Origin: Paulownia fortunei
Lineage: Eukaryota; Streptophyta; Magnoliopsida; Lamiales; Paulowniaceae
Length of the DNA: 64,000 nucleotides
Reading direction: 5' to 3'
Assembly: GCA_019321725.1 (NCBI GenBank)
Contig: CM033124.1
Location: 10,478,001-10,542,000 of the forward strand
Of this stretch, positions 61,448 through 64,000 are shown one piece after another. The notes below the pieces were generated by a model, which was given only the letters and a program-made list of their open reading frames with translations, did no database searches and was not told where the DNA came from. A program made the translations under genes and the position numbers. Every line of letters begins with the position of its first letter. The stretch's first letter is position 1.

Positions 61448-62231
61448 CTATTCTAGAGAATCAATTGACATCGTCGTTCGAATGAAATTATGAATCAAAG
61501 CACAAGCCATAATAATGCGGTTTTGAACTCTTATCAGATAGTACGAAACACTACGCAGAATGGCCCAACACCCTTTCAACAAATCAAAAGCCCTCTCAAT
61601 CACATTGCGTGCTCGAGAATGCTTCATATTGAAAAATTCTACTTTATTTCGAGGCCTCGAGTCCCCCTTACCCCACTCATCCAGATGATACCTAACACCT
61701 CTATATGGGGACAATAATCCATCACCATTAGTGTATCTATTATCACACAAGTAGAAGTTTTCTATAAAATATTACCATTGTGTGTATTTTAGACAAACAG
61801 ACATTCCTAAGCCTATGCATCGGCATAACTAATTTTGCCACAAAAACAACAATACAATTTTTCTTGTGGTGGGCAAGTACCGATAGGAACATAGCTAATT
61901 GTACACTTACATTAATATTTTGGTTAGAAACTAAGCCACCAACATGTTCTACAAGGTGACACAACCTACCAAATGCATTCCTACTCATCCTCAATTTGTT
62001 GATACAAGCTACATCACTAATCTCAATAATATCTTGCAATCTTTCTATTTGTTTTGGAATTCTACTAAGCATACTATATTTTTTCAAAATTGTTGTACGC
62101 AATACACATGATCGTAGACGTTTATGACTATTATAATGTTCCAAAAATAGAGTGATAAATGTTACAGATGAAGACATGATCTCTTGTATTGTGAACAAAA
62201 TCTCATCGTTACTGGGGGAATGATCCATCAT
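61448..62231 (-). pseudogene. PIF/Harbinger (HARBI1-like) transposase relic, catalytic centre deleted
   Basis: HARBI1-like DDE transposases cut and paste the element. The N-terminal part (62231-61765) reads CINKLRMSRNAFGRLCHLVE and VQLAMFLSVLAHHKKN, the usual helix-rich entry domain. The sequence then jumps from about 61765 to NRYTNGDGLLSPYRGVRYHL (normally the VDAGYTNGEG region). The roughly 130 residues with the GALDGT-type first aspartate are missing, and the second aspartate region is altered. The end (61640-61448) keeps ARNVIERAFDLLKGCWAILR with the catalytic glutamate, and NRIIMACALIHNFIR. It cannot be active. Confidence 0.88.
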
Positions 62232-62760
62232 AAGGCAAAAATCAGTTAATTATTAAAGATATCACAATAATCATTATTATGAATAACTCAAAACATACAA
62301 ATATATCATATAAATATATTTTATCACACACTACTTCAAAATATTAATCTAATACAATGATAGAACATAAATCAAATATGGAAGATAAATGTTCAAATAA
62401 TCTAAAAACTAGTCTGTCAATTAAAATACGAACACTTCACACTTATTAAGATTTTGAACAGTAGTAAGTAAAACCAGACAAGAAATATGAGTCCAAATTA
62501 AAGAAACGATGCTAGAAAAAGCTTTTTTTAATCTAGAAGATTGAAATATCAAATGGAATACCATTTCAAAATCAGTTACAAACCATTTAATTTCAACACA
62601 TAGTCACGGATTAGGGTTAGAGGTTTCATCTAATTTATTTTTGCAAGGAAATATACAACTACAAACTATGAAGCTTAACACTAAAAAGATGGTTATGTCA
62701 AATTATCTATAATTTTTAGGGTTGGATTTTGACTTACTTTCATATGAAAGGGAGCTTCAA

Positions 62761-63352
62761 GATTGAACAATGACAGCCAAATGGAAGAAAGCGACCTCCA
62801 CTACGTAGACAAGCACTAGCACCGATGTCAGTACAACAAAGTAGCTACAACCACAATTACTGGAGCAGCTACAGCAAGGGTATCTCGACGGCCATGGGTA
62901 ACTCTTTTCTAGATTCTAAGGTAAATAAGAAAACAAGTTCTCAGTAGGGTTTCTAAATACAAAAGAATGGGGGCATTTAATGTAATTTCACATTCAACTT
63001 TTAGGATAAAATGGACATTGTGCATCATTATTTTGGTATTAGGCTGGGTAGGATTATCAGATCCCACCTTTTGGTTGGGATTACAATCCAGCCCAAATTT
63101 CAAAATAGCAACGGGCCATTAGATATCAAATAGGTCGGGTCACCTGAAGTACACAATAGACCAGGTTGGATAAATTTATCAATATGGGCTTATTTGAGAA
63201 ACTGAACTAGGCCTCAAAGTTTAAGTCCAACCCTTGGTTGGTTAGGGTTGGGCTGCACGTGTCCATAGACATATTGTTTTCTTTTCTAGAACCAAAAGAA
63301 TGTCAATTTTTTTGTACGACAATTAACAATATATACAATGACTAATCTATTA
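62761..63352. other. Spacer at the right end of the 12.6-kb interruption
   Basis: It contains repeated TTGGGC/AACCC words and a CACGTG near 63256. No gene is recognised. Confidence 0.4.
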
Positions 63353-63530
63353 CTTCCAAAATAGTTATTCTAAACGAAAATCAAACTTGAATGAGAAATT
63401 TGACAATGATATAAATTTTTGAAGTTTGAGAATTTGAATTTGGATTTGAAAAATAATGTTGTTAAAAAAAGTTTTACATTAATAGAAATAATAACATAAT
63501 TATTAATCATCATTATATATTACATAGGAA
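63353..63530. repeat. Distal part of segmental duplication copy 2
   Basis: It matches 47293-47470 (TTCCRAAATAGTTATTCTAA, TTTGAGAATTT). It resumes the duplicated unit that breaks off at 50759. Confidence 0.65.
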
Positions 63531-64000
63531 ATAAATTACAATTGCAACTTTGTATGTAAAAAATAAATAGGTACCTTAAATAATTCATTAATATTTATAT
63601 TTCTTAAGTGCATAAGGTTTGTCTAAATTTGTAGGACTTGGATCATAATTCGATTGAGTTGTGCATCATTGTATTAGATCATTTATATTCACATATTTAT
63701 ACTCCAATTCACAATTTCATATTCGGATCCTTAAAATTTGATAAAAAATTATCCAAGTAAAAATTAATTTGAGACTAAAATCTTGTTCTTTAACTTATAT
63801 AAATGACTATTACCTTTTTCACTGAGAAAAGGCTAATAAAATTTAAAGATTTCTTAATTTAAGTTTTAGATAAATCGTCGAAAACCCCCCTCTAACCATA
63901 AAAAGTGAGTAAAGATGGGATTACACAAAACTGATAAATGGAGTTTGCATAGTTCTAATATGAAAAAGTTTCATACAATAAACCCAATACTGATGCTAAG
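63531..64000. other. AT-rich sequence at the window end
   Basis: No gene is recognised. Confidence 0.5.

Larger units (their letters stand above)
59931..62760 (-). mobile_element. PIF/Harbinger DNA transposon, internally deleted
   Basis: On the minus strand a HARBI1-like transposase relic (62231-61448) is followed by its partner Myb/SANT ORF1 (61020-59931). This gene pair is diagnostic of PIF/Harbinger elements. Terminal inverted repeats and a TWA target duplication were not found, so the outer limits are approximate. Confidence 0.75.

Noticed and set aside
50760..63352. One giant DNA transposon (Maverick-like or composite)
   Set aside because: No terminal inverted repeats or target duplication at 50759/63353, and no polymerase or capsid genes. 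The content fits several unrelated insertions.

Overview
This is a nuclear window from a flowering plant, most likely a eudicot. It is very AT-rich, its one host gene has GT-AG introns, and that gene belongs to the plant TRP/TBP family of telomere-repeat-binding Myb proteins. Nearly everything else is transposable-element sequence at different stages of decay. I cannot name the species.

Layout. About 0.9-6.9 kb is a decayed LINE (ORF1, endonuclease, reverse transcriptase, RNase H). 7-11.8 kb holds MITE-like repeats, a 58-codon unrecognised ORF and a GC-rich block. 11.8-19.5 kb has two copies of an LTR-like repeat, a GC-rich 40-bp minisatellite whose units can form hairpins, and a truncated plus-strand Copia element with a long 3' LTR. 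20.4-29.7 kb has a hAT-like MITE and a complete but inactivated minus-strand Copia element (22402-29603), bounded by a 5-bp target duplication (GTTTC). The Copia element sits inside a repeat whose unoccupied relative lies at 12.6-13.1 kb. 29.7-36 kb is AT-rich, with a promoter-like block and a 1.85-kb element with long terminal inverted repeats.

36.1-41.1 kb is the host gene: a TATA box, a probable 5' leader intron, nine coding exons, a central ubiquitin-like domain and a C-terminal Myb telobox. As given, coding exon 1 is one base short, which puts the conserved N-terminus out of frame with the rest. All other exon junctions keep frame.

41-50.8 kb contains nested hAT-type MITEs, a tRNA-derived SINE with its target duplication, another MITE, a segmental duplication of about 0.9 kb and a block that may be organellar. 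50.8-63.3 kb interrupts one copy of that duplication. It carries relics of a type I MADS-box gene, a GRF zinc-finger gene and two related Myb/SANT-like genes, plus a PIF/Harbinger transposon (transposase and Myb/SANT ORF1) whose catalytic core is deleted.

The genes do not form a pathway: one housekeeping-type telomere gene lies in a nest of transposons. I found no convincing new molecular system. The most informative items are the frameshift in the telomere gene, the dated nesting at 12.6/22.4/29.6 kb, the hairpin minisatellite, and the paired Myb/SANT relics that share an intron position.
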